From: JANNVK01 sp031430435
GTDB taxonomy: Bacteria; Acidobacteriota; Blastocatellia; Pyrinomonadales; Pyrinomonadaceae
DNA length: 64,000 nucleotides
Reading direction: 5' to 3'
NCBI GenBank assembly: GCA_031430435.1
Contig: JANPBM010000066.1
Span: 89,687 to 153,686, forward strand
Shown here one piece after another: positions 40,076-49,278 of this stretch. How positions within the stretch are numbered: position 1 is the stretch's first letter; each line of letters begins with the position of its first letter. Both the position numbers and the translations under genes were made by a program. Under the pieces are notes generated by a model that was given only the letters and a program-made list of their open reading frames with translations, was not told the DNA's origin and ran no database searches.

Positions 40076-41311
40076 TCAATAAATCATCCGCGTTTTTATC
40101 GTGCCGCTCACATCTTTCAAAATCTCGAACGCTTCTTTCGATAATTTTGTGTCAACATCTAAAATCACATAACCGATTTCATCGTTTGTTTTCAGATATT
40201 GACCGAGAATATTGATGCCTTGAGCCGATAATTTCGAGTTAATTTCGCCTAACACGCCCGCGATATTTTTGTGGATATGCAAGATTCGATGCGTTTCGGC
40301 TTGCGGCGGTAAATTTAGTTCGGGAACTGTGTGCGAACCGTTGGAAGTTCCTAATTCTAAATAACTTATCAGTTTTGCGGTAACGTCCAAACCGATGTTT
40401 GCCTGTGCTTCTTCGGTTGAACCGCCGATGTGCGGAGTCAAAATCACGTTCGATAAATTCCGCAAATTACAACTGAATTTGTCGCCGTTTTTTTCGGGTT
40501 CAACGGGGAAAACGTCGATTGCCGCACCTGTAATCGTCCCGTTTTCGATGAATTTCCGCAAAGCGTCCAAATCAACCACATCACCGCGCGAATAATTTAT
40601 TAAAATCGAGCCTTTGTGTAATTTGGAAAGCGTTGTTTCGTTAATCATTTGCCGCGTTGTTTTATCGCTCGGAACATGTAAAGTAACGATGTCGGATTGC
40701 TCTAAAAGTTCGTGTAAGTCTCTGATTTGTTTGGCGTTACCGTGTGGGAGTTTTGTCAAAACATCGTAATAAACAACGTGCATTCCCAAGGCTTCAGCCA
40801 TGACCGAAACCTGCGAACCGATGTTTCCGTAACCGATAATTCCGAGCGTTTTTCCGCGTAATTCAAACGAACCTTTTGCGTCTTTCAACCAAATTCCGGC
40901 GTGAGCCGCGTTGTTTTTATCGATAATTTTGCGAATCAACATCACGCATAAACCGATGACGAGTTCGGCAACCGAGCGTGTGTTTGAGTACGGAGCGTTG
41001 AAAACCGCGATGCCTTTTTCGGTCGCGGATCGCAGGTTTACTTGGTTGATGCCAATGCAAAAACAACCGATTGCCAACAATTTGTCGGCGTTTGCCAACA
41101 CATTTTCGCTGATATTTGACTTTGAACGAATGCCGAGAATATGAACGCCTTTGATTTCTTTGCACAATTCCGCATCGCTCAACGCGCCTTTAACTTGTTT
41201 AATTTCAACATATCCGCTTTGTTTCAACTCTTCGACCGCCGAAGCCGAAATATTTTCAAGCAACAGAATTTTGATTTTGCGACGCGGATACGACGTTTGT
41301 TTGTTGTCCAT
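40076..41311 (-). CDS. serA: D-3-phosphoglycerate dehydrogenase
   Basis: A 411-residue protein of the length of E. coli SerA (410). The catalytic and NAD domain shows IRSKSNISENVLANADKLL, CIGINQVNL, GKTLGIIGYGNIGSQVSVM, the arginine in NYSRGDVVD, and LTPHIGGSTEEAQANIG with the catalytic His. The C-terminal ACT domain (about 340-411, ILHIHKNIAGVLGEINSKLS) is the serine-sensing module. It makes 3-phosphohydroxypyruvate for serine synthesis. The N-terminus MDNKQTSYPRRKIKILLLENI fits this SerA type. Confidence 0.95.
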   Translation of the reverse strand: MDNKQTSYPRRKIKILLLENISASAVEELKQSGYVEIKQVKGALSDAELCKEIKGVHILGIRSKSNISENVLANADKLLAIGCFCIGINQVNLRSATEKGIAVFNAPYSNTRSVAELVIGLCVMLIRKIIDKNNAAHAGIWLKDAKGSFELRGKTLGIIGYGNIGSQVSVMAEALGMHVVYYDVLTKLPHGNAKQIRDLHELLEQSDIVTLHVPSDKTTRQMINETTLSKLHKGSILINYSRGDVVDLDALRKFIENGTITGAAIDVFPVEPEKNGDKFSCNLRNLSNVILTPHIGGSTEEAQANIGLDVTAKLISYLELGTSNGSHTVPELNLPPQAETHRILHIHKNIAGVLGEINSKLSAQGINILGQYLKTNDEIGYVILDVDTKLSKEAFEILKDVSGTIKTRMIY

Positions 41312-41392
41312 AAAGATTTCGATTATAACAAAAATCTCGGTGCGACTTAATCGCCGTGTTATGATTCTTTGAAAGATTATTTTTTGAAGTTT

Positions 41393-41863
41393 ATGAAAAA
41401 ACTATTTTTAATTTCCGTTTGTTTAGCCGTTTTTATTCCGATAAAGGCACAAAGTTTGAAAACGGCAATCGCAGAAATCGGTTGCAAACAAATAAAAATT
41501 TCAGCCGCAAAACCGCAAAGTTTGACCGACAAAGAGCTTAAACAGTGGCTCGAAAGTTTCAAAATTCTGAGCAAAAATTCGTTTACTGCCAAGTGCGGCG
41601 GTTACAAATACTTGTTTGAAGAAGAATTTTTTACCGATGAAGCCGATGCCGAAGCGCGTTTGCCGAAAATAAGTGAAATTCCGAGTGTAAAAGAAGATAA
41701 GTCGGATTTTGGCACGCCGATTCTTTTGCGAGAAGGTTTTCGGGTAAAAAATAAAATTTATACGGTCGGGGCGTTTACATATTTTTTGGAACTCGAAGGA
41801 TATGTAAAGAAATACAAAAATAAATTGGCAAAGGAAATACGCCGAGTCGGGCAAAATCCATAA
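41393..41863 (+). CDS. Small secreted protein of unknown function
   Basis: The ATG at 41393 starts a signal peptide (MKKLFLISVCLAVFIPIKAQ), giving 156 residues. Two Cys (IGCKQIK and TAKCGGYKYLF) may form a disulfide after export. The rest is mixed helix and strand and very basic at the C-terminus (YVKKYKNKLAKEIRRVGQNP). No family is recognised. TTATGAT lies about 30 bp upstream and may be its -10 box. The gene is divergent from serA. Confidence 0.6.
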   Translation: MKKLFLISVCLAVFIPIKAQSLKTAIAEIGCKQIKISAAKPQSLTDKELKQWLESFKILSKNSFTAKCGGYKYLFEEEFFTDEADAEARLPKISEIPSVKEDKSDFGTPILLREGFRVKNKIYTVGAFTYFLELEGYVKKYKNKLAKEIRRVGQNP

Positions 41864-41879
41864 AATAAACTACGGATAT

Positions 41880-41908
41880 TTGACTTAAAATCGTTGGTCA
41901 AATATACT
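41880..41908 (+). promoter_or_regulatory. Strong sigma70-type promoter for rplU-rpmA
   Basis: TTGACT (41880-41885), a spacer of exactly 17 bp and TATACT (41903-41908). The ATG of rplU is at 41963, so the leader is about 48 bases. Confidence 0.8.
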
Positions 41909-41962
41909 TATAGTTTTCGTCTGTCCGACAAGTTTTCGGCTGACGAAACCGGAGCAAATAAA

Positions 41963-42253
41963 ATGAGTTACGCAATTATCAGAACAGGCGGAAAGCAATT
42001 CAGCGTTGAAGCAGGGCAAACCTTGCGTGTCCCGTCGATAGAAAAAAACGAAGGCGAAAAAGTTGAAATCGAAACTTTGTTGGTGGGTAACGGCGACAGT
42101 ATAAGTCTTGCCGCAGCAACAGTTGACGCAACAATTGTATCGCACGGACGCGGCGATAAAATTATTGTTTTCAAGAAAAAACGTCGTAAGCAATACAAAC
42201 GCAGACAGGGTCACCGTCAGGGTTACACAGAAATTACGATCGATAAAATTTAG
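41963..42253 (+). CDS. rplU: 50S ribosomal protein L21
   Basis: The ATG at 41963 (MSYAIIRTGGKQFSVEAGQT) has GGAG eight bases upstream and gives 96 residues. The in-frame extension to 41894 covers the promoter and is not coding. The C-terminal motif KKRRKQYKRRQGHRQGYTEI is the L21 signature. L21 binds 23S rRNA early in 50S assembly. It is followed by rpmA after 17 bp, the usual L21-L27 operon. Confidence 0.97.
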   Translation: MSYAIIRTGGKQFSVEAGQTLRVPSIEKNEGEKVEIETLLVGNGDSISLAAATVDATIVSHGRGDKIIVFKKKRRKQYKRRQGHRQGYTEITIDKI

Positions 42254-42270
42254 TTTTCAGGAGTTAGAAA

Positions 42271-42567
42271 ATGGCACATAAGAAAGGCGTCGGTTCATCC
42301 AGAAACGGACGCGATTCACACGCACAGCGATTAGGTTTAAAGAAATTCGGCGGCGAAAAAGTCATCGGCGGAAACATTTTAGCGCGTCAACGCGGTACAA
42401 AATGGAAACCGGGCAAAAATGTCGGACGCGGTAAAGACGACACTTTGTTCACTTTAATCGACGGAATTGTCAAATTTGAAGACAAAGGTCAAAAAGGAAA
42501 ATTCATCAGCGTTTACGCCGAAGGAGCAAAAGAACTTGCCCCGAAAGTTGTCGCGGCAACTGCGTAA
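42271..42567 (+). CDS. rpmA: 50S ribosomal protein L27
   Basis: A 98-residue protein starting MAHKKGVGSSRNGRDSHAQR, with QRLGLKKFGGEKVIGGNIL and QRGTKWKPGKNVGRGKDDTL, the L27 hallmarks. It lies at the peptidyl transferase centre. The N-terminus shows no Firmicutes-type cleavable extension. A CAGGAG ribosome site lies before the ATG. Confidence 0.97.
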   Translation: MAHKKGVGSSRNGRDSHAQRLGLKKFGGEKVIGGNILARQRGTKWKPGKNVGRGKDDTLFTLIDGIVKFEDKGQKGKFISVYAEGAKELAPKVVAATA

Positions 42568-42590
42568 TTTTTTCGCGTGCAATTTTTAAT

Positions 42591-42626
42591 AAACGATGTC
42601 AGCTTAATCGGTTGGCATCGTTTTTA
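42591..42626. terminator. Terminator between rpmA and the convergent gene
   Basis: AAACGATGTCA and TTGGCATCGTTTTT form an 11-bp stem with one wobble and a T-tract for rpmA. Confidence 0.8.
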
Positions 42627-43397
42627 GTTTTTTACGGTTCCTGTTTCGAGTTTTTCCTTTAACGAATCAAGCCGTTTTTTCGCTTCTTCGACCTCAGAGC
42701 TTTTCGGAAATTTATTGATAATTTCCTCCCAAGCCGAACCGTTGTAATGCAATTGCCTGGTCGAAACATTGAACAAAAACACGATTCCGAGTTTGCGATA
42801 ACGATCAAGACTGACAAAATTAAGATAAAAACTGTGAAGCGGAGCGTTACTCGCCGCCATTTCTCGTCGGTCAAGCCTTTTGGTTGCCATAGCTGAAAGT
42901 TTGCGGGATTGTTCTTCAATCAAGTCGCCGTACAACAACAAAATCGGTGTTCGCAAAGTTGATTTCGGATACATTTCAAGAAAAAGCGAGGCGAGTTCTA
43001 TCTGTTCAAAATCACCGGTTGCTTGCACAATTCGGGCAAACCGTTCATCGTCTCCGCGTCTCGCTTTTGTTACAATCGCTTCGGATTGAACCCAACCGCC
43101 GCGATTCTGCAAAGTGTTGACGCGATAAAAAGTTACGCCGTCGGCTTCCTTAAAACCTGTAATTATAACTTCACGTCCTGTTCGCATTCGCTGAATCGAA
43201 TCCGCATATAAACTCGGTCTAAGTCGTAGAAGCGAAAGCCTTTCATCGACGACAATGCCTTTGGTTCCGGCGTTCAACGGCTTAGTTTGAGCAGTTTTCG
43301 GCTTGGTTGTCGGGCGATTTTTTTGAGCTTCGACAATATATGTCAGCAAACAAACGGCGAAAATAGTGAAAAACAAACGTCTGAAATTTGAACGCAT
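42624..43397 (-). CDS. Secreted protein with SH3-like domain and helical tail
   Basis: A 257-residue protein with signal peptide MRSNFRRLFFTIFAVCLLTY cleaved near IVEAQ. A short Lys/Thr linker leads to a bacterial SH3-like domain (about 50-110, SLLRLRPSLYADSIQRMRTG and GWVQSEAIV). A helical, TPR-like tail follows (FARIVQATGDFEQIELASLF, FNVSTRQLHYNGSAWEEIIN, KSSEVEEAKKRLDSL). SH3b domains often bind peptidoglycan. The function is not known. Confidence 0.75.
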   Translation of the reverse strand: MRSNFRRLFFTIFAVCLLTYIVEAQKNRPTTKPKTAQTKPLNAGTKGIVVDERLSLLRLRPSLYADSIQRMRTGREVIITGFKEADGVTFYRVNTLQNRGGWVQSEAIVTKARRGDDERFARIVQATGDFEQIELASLFLEMYPKSTLRTPILLLYGDLIEEQSRKLSAMATKRLDRREMAASNAPLHSFYLNFVSLDRYRKLGIVFLFNVSTRQLHYNGSAWEEIINKFPKSSEVEEAKKRLDSLKEKLETGTVKN

Positions 43398-43500
43398 TGG
43401 GATTTTTTTCCTTTACTTTTAATTTGAAATGACGTTGGAAATTAAATCACAAAACTGCGAAAATACCAAGAAGTTTTTTACAAAAGTTATAAATATTTTT

Positions 43501-44481
43501 TTATTCGTAGCCGTTCGGATTTTTTTCGTGCCATTTCCAAGCACTTTCGATGATACTTTCAATATCGGGAAATTTTGGATTCCAACCTAAAACTTCACGA
43601 GCTTTTTTTGCATCGGCAACCAATTTCGACGGATCGCCCGCACGTCGCGGAGCAATTTTCGCTTCTATATTTTTGCCCGTAATTCGCCGTGCCGTTTCGA
43701 CAACTTCTTTCACGGAAAAACCTTGTCCGTTCCCTAAGTTAATAAATTCAGACGAGTTACCGCTTCGCAGATGTTCGAGGGCAAGCAAATGTGCGGCGGA
43801 TAAATCAGAAATATGAATGTAATCGCGGACGGCTGTTCCGTCAGGCGTGGCGTAATCATCGCCAAAGATTGAAACGTGTGGAATTTTGCCTTGTGCGGCG
43901 AATAAAACGAGCGGAATCAGATGAGTTTCGGGTGCGTGATGTTCGCCGAGATTTCCGGTCGCACCGCACGCATTAAAATATCGTAACGCGACGAATTTTA
44001 AGCCGTAAGCCGTATCGTAGGTTTCCAAAATCCGTTCGACCATAAATTTTGTCCAGCCGTACGGATTAGTCGGTTTTTGCGGATGATCTTCGTCAATCGG
44101 AACATATTGCGGCTCGCCGAAGGTCGCGCAAGTTGACGAAAATACAAACTTTTTGACATTATTTTCAATCAGCACATCAAGCAGTTGTAAGGTTTGCTCA
44201 ACATTATTTTCAAAATACATATTCGGCTTCTCAACCGATTCGCCGACATACGCAAACGCCGAAAAGTGCATACACACTTCGATATTGTGTTGACTTAAAA
44301 TGTTTGTCATCAACAACTTATCGCCGATATTTCCTTCGTAAAAATGAACCGAATCATCAACTGCTTGCTTGTGTCCGTAAGCCAAATTGTCAATCACAAC
44401 CACATCTTCGCCTTTCGCCCGAAGGTCTGCGACCGCCACGCTGCCGATGTAACCTGCTCCGCCTGTCACTAAAATTGCCAT
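43501..44481 (-). CDS. galE: UDP-glucose 4-epimerase
   Basis: A 326-residue extended short-chain dehydrogenase. The N-terminus has ILVTGGAGYIGSVAVADLRA (NAD motif). The catalytic residues are in STCATFGEP and NPYGWTKFMVE (Y-x3-K). ALRYFNACGATGNLGEHHAP and PDGTAVRDYIHISDLSAAHL are GalE hallmarks. It interconverts UDP-glucose and UDP-galactose for surface polysaccharides. The length is normal. Confidence 0.95.
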   Translation of the reverse strand: MAILVTGGAGYIGSVAVADLRAKGEDVVVIDNLAYGHKQAVDDSVHFYEGNIGDKLLMTNILSQHNIEVCMHFSAFAYVGESVEKPNMYFENNVEQTLQLLDVLIENNVKKFVFSSTCATFGEPQYVPIDEDHPQKPTNPYGWTKFMVERILETYDTAYGLKFVALRYFNACGATGNLGEHHAPETHLIPLVLFAAQGKIPHVSIFGDDYATPDGTAVRDYIHISDLSAAHLLALEHLRSGNSSEFINLGNGQGFSVKEVVETARRITGKNIEAKIAPRRAGDPSKLVADAKKAREVLGWNPKFPDIESIIESAWKWHEKNPNGYE

Positions 44482-44524
44482 AAAAAATAATGAAAAAGTC
44501 CGCCAATTAACAACGAACTTTTTT

Positions 44525-44554
44525 GCCTTTTGCCTTTTTACTTTTGCCTTAATT
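44525..44554. repeat. CTTTTGC-type repeat upstream of galE
   Basis: TTTGCCTTTTGCCTTTTTAC and TTTTGCCT are degenerate copies of a 7-8-bp unit between the HerA-like gene and galE. Confidence 0.55.
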
Positions 44555-44556
44555 TT

Positions 44557-46083
44557 TTACCACCAAGACGATTTCTTACGCGAACTTCCGCCGCCCAGCA
44601 AACTTCCCAAAACACCGCGAACAATTTCTCGCCCGACGTTACTGCCGATTGCTCGTGCCGCACTTTTTGCAAACGCGCCCATTGCACCGCTCGCTTGATC
44701 GGCGACTCCGCCTTTTGAGGCTTTTGCTTCTTCTTTTTCGGCTTGTGCCTGTGCTTTTACCTCAGCTTCGGCGGCTTCTTGGGCTTGTGCGGCTTGTGCC
44801 ATCGCGTCGCCTTTTGCTTTCAAAAGTTCAAATGCAGATTCGCGATCAAGTACGGTTTCGTATTGTCCCGCAACCAACGAATTACTCAGTAATGCTTGCC
44901 GTTGATTTGCGTCAACAGGTCCGATATGGCTGTGTGGCGGAATGACAAACGCACGTTCGACCATCGAAGGAATTCCTTTGTCATCCAGAAAAGAAACTAA
45001 CGCTTCACCGACTCCGAGTTCCGTAATCGCGGTGGCAACGTCCAATTTCGGATTTGCCCGGAAAGTTTCTGCCGCCGCACGAACGCCTTTTTGGTCTTTC
45101 GGCGTAAATGCCCGCAAAGCGTGTTGGACGCGGTTTCCGAGTTGTCCCAAAATTGATTCGGGAATATCAACCGGATTTTGCGTAACAAAATAAACGCCGA
45201 CACCTTTTGAACGAATAAGTCGCACAACCTGCTCGATCTTATCAACCAAGGCTTGCGGCGTATCGTTAAAAAGTAAATGTGCTTCGTCAAAAAAGAAGAC
45301 GAGTTTCGGTTTTTCCAAATCGCCGGCTTCGGGCAGCATTTCAAATAATTCGGACAAAAGCCACAACAAAAATGTCGAATAAAGTTTCGGCGAATTAAAC
45401 AATTTATCGGCGGCAAGCACATTGACCACGCCTTTTCCCGCTATCGTCTGCATAAAATCGCCGAGATTTACCGCAGGTTCGCCAAAGAATTTTTCCGCAC
45501 CTTGAGCTTCAAGTTCAATCAATCCGCGTTGAATTGCTCCGACCGACGCTTTTGAAACGTTGCCGTATTCAGCTTGAAACGATTCCGCGTTTTCACCGAC
45601 ATATTGCAGTAAAGCCCGCAAATCTTTGAAATCGAGCAACATCAACCCATTCACATCGGCGATTTTGAAACATAATGTCAAAACTGCCGATTGTGTATCA
45701 TTGAGTTGTAAAACGCGAGATAAAAGCATCGGTCCCATTTCTGAAATTGTCGCTCTGAGCGGATGTCCTTGATCGCCGAAAACGTCCCAAAGTGTTACCG
45801 GACACGATTCAAACGCGAATCCTTCTTTTACGCCGAGCATCGCTAAACGGTCGTCAACTCGCTGGTTTCCGCCGCCGACTTGCGAAATTCCCGTCAAATC
45901 GCCTTTGATGTCAGCCATAAAAACAGGCACGCCAAGATGACTGAAACTTTCCGCCATTCTTTGCAAAGTAATTGTTTTACCTGTGCCGGTCGCACCTGTA
46001 ATAAGTCCGTGTCGGTTTGCCTTATCGGGCAAAAGAAAACACTCGATTGAGTCTTTTTTCGCTACTAAAATTGGTTCTGCCAT
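44557..46083 (-). CDS. HerA-like ATPase, DUF853/YjgR family
   Basis: A 508-residue P-loop ATPase. The Walker A motif is GATGTGKTITLQRMAESF (about residues 30-47). The Walker B is PKLVFFFDEAHLLF, followed by KGVGVYFVTQNPVDIPESIL. The C-terminal tail has an Ala/Gln/Glu-rich coiled coil (AQAAQAQEAAEAEVKAQAQA) and ends with GGGSSRKKSSWW. This matches YjgR-type proteins, whose exact role is unsettled; related HerA proteins pump DNA with NurA. An AAGGA site lies seven bases upstream of the ATG. Confidence 0.9.
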   Translation of the reverse strand: MAEPILVAKKDSIECFLLPDKANRHGLITGATGTGKTITLQRMAESFSHLGVPVFMADIKGDLTGISQVGGGNQRVDDRLAMLGVKEGFAFESCPVTLWDVFGDQGHPLRATISEMGPMLLSRVLQLNDTQSAVLTLCFKIADVNGLMLLDFKDLRALLQYVGENAESFQAEYGNVSKASVGAIQRGLIELEAQGAEKFFGEPAVNLGDFMQTIAGKGVVNVLAADKLFNSPKLYSTFLLWLLSELFEMLPEAGDLEKPKLVFFFDEAHLLFNDTPQALVDKIEQVVRLIRSKGVGVYFVTQNPVDIPESILGQLGNRVQHALRAFTPKDQKGVRAAAETFRANPKLDVATAITELGVGEALVSFLDDKGIPSMVERAFVIPPHSHIGPVDANQRQALLSNSLVAGQYETVLDRESAFELLKAKGDAMAQAAQAQEAAEAEVKAQAQAEKEEAKASKGGVADQASGAMGAFAKSAARAIGSNVGREIVRGVLGSLLGGGSSRKKSSWW

Positions 46084-46187
46084 AAATTTTTCCTTGGGGC
46101 GTGTTGTGTATTAAAAACTGTATTTTATATCAAAGACGTTCAGACGCAAAGACTGTGAACCAAGTTGTTCGGGAAAAATTTGATTTA

Positions 46188-47432
46188 TTACCCGAATAAT
46201 CTCGGCAAACGTCGTTCAATATTTTTCGGCAACAAAATTTCCATTGCATCGTCAACGGTTACGATTCCGGCAATTTCGCCTAAATCGTCAATAATCGGCA
46301 AGGCGAGCAAGTTATATTCGGCGATAATTTGGGCGGCATCTTCGGCGGAATCATTCGGATGCGCGAACTGAAATTTTTCACGCATTGCTTCGGAAAGTGT
46401 AAAACTCGGATTGGCTAAAATCAAACTTCGCAACGAGATAACGCCTGAAATCTTCCACGAATTTTCTTCTTCGACAACGTAAAGATAGTAAATCATATTG
46501 GGCGTTTCAGCCATTTCACGCAAACGCGAGATGGTTTCTCCGACCGTTAAGTTCTTCGGAAAAACGATAAATTCCGTGGTCATCAAACCGCCGGCTGTGT
46601 CTTTATCAAACGGCATAAGTTCGGCGACATCGGCTTTTTCTTGGTCTTCCATCAAATCAAAAAGCTCTTTCGCCTTGTCTTCGTCCATTTCGCCAAGCAC
46701 GTCAACAGCATCGTCGGGCGACATTTCTTCCAAAATATCGGCGGCGCGTTCTTCGTCCATTTCCTCTAAAATTCGGGCTTGATTTTCGGTGGACATTTCT
46801 TCTAAAATATCGGCGGCGGTTTCGTCGTCAAAACGCTCGACAATTTCGGTGCGATGAATCGGCGATAAAGATTCGGCAAGTTGGGCAATTTCTACGGGAT
46901 GAAGCCGCGATAGTTTGTCTTTCGACGATTTTAACTGCACGGTTGCGGTCGCGGTTTCGGTCGCCAAATAGCCGACATCTGCCCAATCGATTACTTCAAC
47001 CGGACGATTTGTACCGTAAAAACCTTTCGGCATCAACCGCCTCAAAAAGCCTTGAAGCGTAACATCTGCACCGCTCACACGCCATTGATCGGCTTCAATA
47101 AGCTGCACGTCATTGACTCGCACCACACGTTTTCCGTCAACATCAATCAACTGTTTATCCAAAACGTCTTTGGCAAGCAGAACTTCGCCTTCGCGTCGGG
47201 TAAACGGTCGCAAATTCAAAACATCCGAGTTTAATTTCGCTCCGAAACTGCCGAATTTTGCCAAATTTCGGTGCGACATAAAAAAATCGCGCCGTCCGTA
47301 ACGAGCAACCACGCCAATCAACGGCGGATAATCATCGTTGCCGTAACGCACGACCACATCTCGAATCACAGCGACTTTTTCGCCTTCGACATCAAGAATC
47401 GGACGGTTGATAATTTGTGATAAATAAAGCAT
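46188..47432 (-). CDS. MgtE N-domain and CBS pair protein without a channel domain, with PRC-barrel region
   Basis: A 414-residue soluble protein. The N-terminal about 150 residues look like two PRC-barrel modules (ILDVEGEKVAVIRDVVVRYG and KQLIDVDGKRVVRVNDVQLI). A MgtE_N-like superhelix follows (about 175-265) with repeats of EEMSTENQARILEEMDEERA type. A pair of CBS domains closes the protein (about 275-405, FPKNLTVGETISRLREMAE). Bacterial MgtE channels have five further membrane helices, which are absent here. It is probably a cytoplasmic regulator that senses Mg2+ or nucleotides. The start follows the upstream stop by 8 bp. Confidence 0.85.
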   Translation of the reverse strand: MLYLSQIINRPILDVEGEKVAVIRDVVVRYGNDDYPPLIGVVARYGRRDFFMSHRNLAKFGSFGAKLNSDVLNLRPFTRREGEVLLAKDVLDKQLIDVDGKRVVRVNDVQLIEADQWRVSGADVTLQGFLRRLMPKGFYGTNRPVEVIDWADVGYLATETATATVQLKSSKDKLSRLHPVEIAQLAESLSPIHRTEIVERFDDETAADILEEMSTENQARILEEMDEERAADILEEMSPDDAVDVLGEMDEDKAKELFDLMEDQEKADVAELMPFDKDTAGGLMTTEFIVFPKNLTVGETISRLREMAETPNMIYYLYVVEEENSWKISGVISLRSLILANPSFTLSEAMREKFQFAHPNDSAEDAAQIIAEYNLLALPIIDDLGEIAGIVTVDDAMEILLPKNIERRLPRLFG

Positions 47433-47440
47433 CGGGAATG

Positions 47441-47983
47441 TCAGTTAAAAAGAAAAGCGGCGATTAAAGCCATCGAAAACAAAAGAAAAAGTGCCGCGAT
47501 TGCCAAATAATCCGATTTACCGTCCAAAAAAAACGATGTCGTATTATTTTTCGCGGCAACAAATCTGTAATTCCGGCTGACAAAATTTGTGGCGGTCGAA
47601 AGTTCTCCGTCATCAATTATATTTATCGGCACTTCGATCGCCGCATTATCAAATAGATTCGGCTGAATCTCAGTTGTCGGAAATTGGTTTATTTTCTCAA
47701 AAGTTTCCGAGTTTATTGTTCCCGTAATTTTGATATTTTCCGCTTTTTGAAACTTTCTCAAAGAATTTCGAGTGTCGCGGTTAAGTTTGCCCGAAACTTC
47801 GCCTTTATAAAACCGGTTTTTCGTAAGAAAAATTTGTATTTCTTTTATCTGTCTTGTGTCGGCGCGAAAATTCTTTGGTTGTTTTTCAGCCGTTACAGAC
47901 CGCTCCAAGCCTTCAAATTTTACTTGAAAAGTCGGATACGCAACATTTAGTTCAACCTTTTCAGCTCCGGCTAAGTTAATCAT
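47441..47983 (-). CDS. Peptidoglycan-binding domain protein with C-terminal membrane anchor
   Basis: A 180-residue protein. A PG_binding_1-like domain lies at about residues 44-92 (RQIKEIQIFLTKNRFYKGEV, NRDTRNSLRKFQKAENI, GTINSETFEKI). The last about 22 residues form a membrane helix (LAIAALFLLFSMALIAAFLF). No N-terminal signal is seen, so topology is that of a tail-anchored protein, with the domain side uncertain. It is 8 bp upstream of the MgtE-N/CBS gene and probably co-transcribed. Confidence 0.7.
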   Translation of the reverse strand: MINLAGAEKVELNVAYPTFQVKFEGLERSVTAEKQPKNFRADTRQIKEIQIFLTKNRFYKGEVSGKLNRDTRNSLRKFQKAENIKITGTINSETFEKINQFPTTEIQPNLFDNAAIEVPINIIDDGELSTATNFVSRNYRFVAAKNNTTSFFLDGKSDYLAIAALFLLFSMALIAAFLFN

Positions 47984-48325
47984 TTCGGGGTAATTTACAA
48001 ACTTTATTGTTTAACTGAGTAAGTAAAACATAAAATTTTTCGGCAAATAAAGCAAGATAAAAACTCCGTTTCCGGCTGATTGTTAAATCCGATAAAAAAA
48101 ATTTCAAATATCGCGTGCTTTCTCGCTTTTTATCGTCTTATTTTCTCGGAAAAAGACTTGCCTGTAAAATTATTTTTAACATTGTTTAGTTTTTTTTGGA
48201 ATTATTAAACGATTGTGTTTTTCTCTTAAAAGAGGCACTAGCTTTTAGATACTGCCAAAACAATTCAAAAAACAAATTCGCGAGAGAACCCCAATTTATT
48301 TCGCCGAGTCAAAAAATATCCGAAA
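47984..48325. other. AT-rich intergenic gap before the lytic transglycosylase
   Basis: This 342-bp gap between divergent genes shows no convincing frame. It is strongly AT-rich with poly-T stretches. The CTCTTAAAAGAG palindrome at about 48222 could be an operator. No known riboswitch pattern is recognised. Confidence 0.4.
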
Positions 48326-49171
48326 ATGAAAAAAATCTTTCTTTCAACCTTAATGTTATCCACTCTTGTCGGTTTCGGTTACTCACAAACAAGAACCCGA
48401 TATGCGTTTGATAATTTCGACACCGGCAAAGGAGTCGAAATTATGACACCGACAAAAAGCGTCGCAAAAATTGTGCCTGTCGAGAAAAAACTTGTCAAAA
48501 AAACGATTAAAAATCAAAAGACGATGAGTATGCAGGATGCAGTCAGTATGCAGGGAAACAAAGTTCAGCCGACTGTGCAAACCTACGCGAAAGTGTCGAT
48601 GGTAAAAGGAAGCGGGCTTGGCAGTTTTACGACCGGAAACTCTCAGTTCGACGGCTACATTGTTGAATCGTGCAACCGTTACAGCATCGACCCGATGCTG
48701 ATTTATGCCCAAATGCACCAAGAATCTGGCTTTAAGTTAAAAGCTACGTCAAACAAGGGCGCGAGCGGTTTGATGCAGTTAATGCCGCCAACCGCCAGAA
48801 GGTTCGGCGTTACAGACATTTACGACCCGCGACAAAATATAGATGCGGGAATAAAATATATGCGTTGGTTACTTGATAAATTCGGAGGCGATGTGCGGCT
48901 TGCTCTTGCGGGTTATAATGCGGGCGAAGGCGCGGTCATGAAATACGGCAACCAAATTCCGCCGTATAACGAAACGCAGGAATATGTCAGACGAATTACA
49001 AACCGTTATAATTCGATTCGCAATCCTAATTTTGTTCAAACGGCAAAGAAAATTACGGTTACACAGGTTGCCCAATATGAAAAGAAAGAAGCGGCGCCGT
49101 TGACCACAATCGAAAGAAATACAATTGCAGTCAGATTACCGGACGGCAGAATGCGTCTTGTAAATCGTTAG
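48326..49171 (+). CDS. Lytic transglycosylase, SLT family
   Basis: A 281-residue protein with signal peptide MKKIFLSTLMLSTLVGFGYS. After a linker, a SLT lysozyme-like domain lies at about 108-225. The catalytic Glu133 is in MHQESGFKLKATSNKGASGL. MQLMPPTARRFGV and LALAGYNAGEGAV follow, in the order of family 1 lytic transglycosylases. It cuts peptidoglycan glycan strands between MurNAc and GlcNAc in the periplasm. A basic C-terminal segment (about 230-281) is of unknown use. A terminator follows. Confidence 0.93.
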   Translation: MKKIFLSTLMLSTLVGFGYSQTRTRYAFDNFDTGKGVEIMTPTKSVAKIVPVEKKLVKKTIKNQKTMSMQDAVSMQGNKVQPTVQTYAKVSMVKGSGLGSFTTGNSQFDGYIVESCNRYSIDPMLIYAQMHQESGFKLKATSNKGASGLMQLMPPTARRFGVTDIYDPRQNIDAGIKYMRWLLDKFGGDVRLALAGYNAGEGAVMKYGNQIPPYNETQEYVRRITNRYNSIRNPNFVQTAKKITVTQVAQYEKKEAAPLTTIERNTIAVRLPDGRMRLVNR

Positions 49172-49214
49172 TTTGTCAGTTCATTCAAAGTTCTTCTCCT
49201 CGGTGAATACCATT

Positions 49215-49244
49215 GCGGTCAGTGCGTGCTGACCGCCTTTTTTT
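49215..49244 (+). terminator. Terminator of the lytic transglycosylase gene
   Basis: GCGGTCAG and CTGACCGC form an 8-bp stem with loop TGCGTG, followed by an eight-T run. Confidence 0.88.
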
Positions 49245-49272
49245 TGCCTGAAAATCGTAAATAAGTTATGAT
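49244..49272 (+). promoter_or_regulatory. Candidate promoter for a leaderless mRNA
   Basis: TTGCCT (49244-49249), a 17-bp spacer and TATGAT (49267-49272). The ATG at 49279 lies six bases after the -10 box, about where transcription should begin. No ribosome site is visible. Confidence 0.6.
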
Positions 49273-49278
49273 TGTCAA

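Noticed and set aside
48200..48325. A ydaO-type riboswitch before the lytic transglycosylase
   Set aside because: Cell-wall hydrolase genes sometimes carry one, but the conserved core was not found here.
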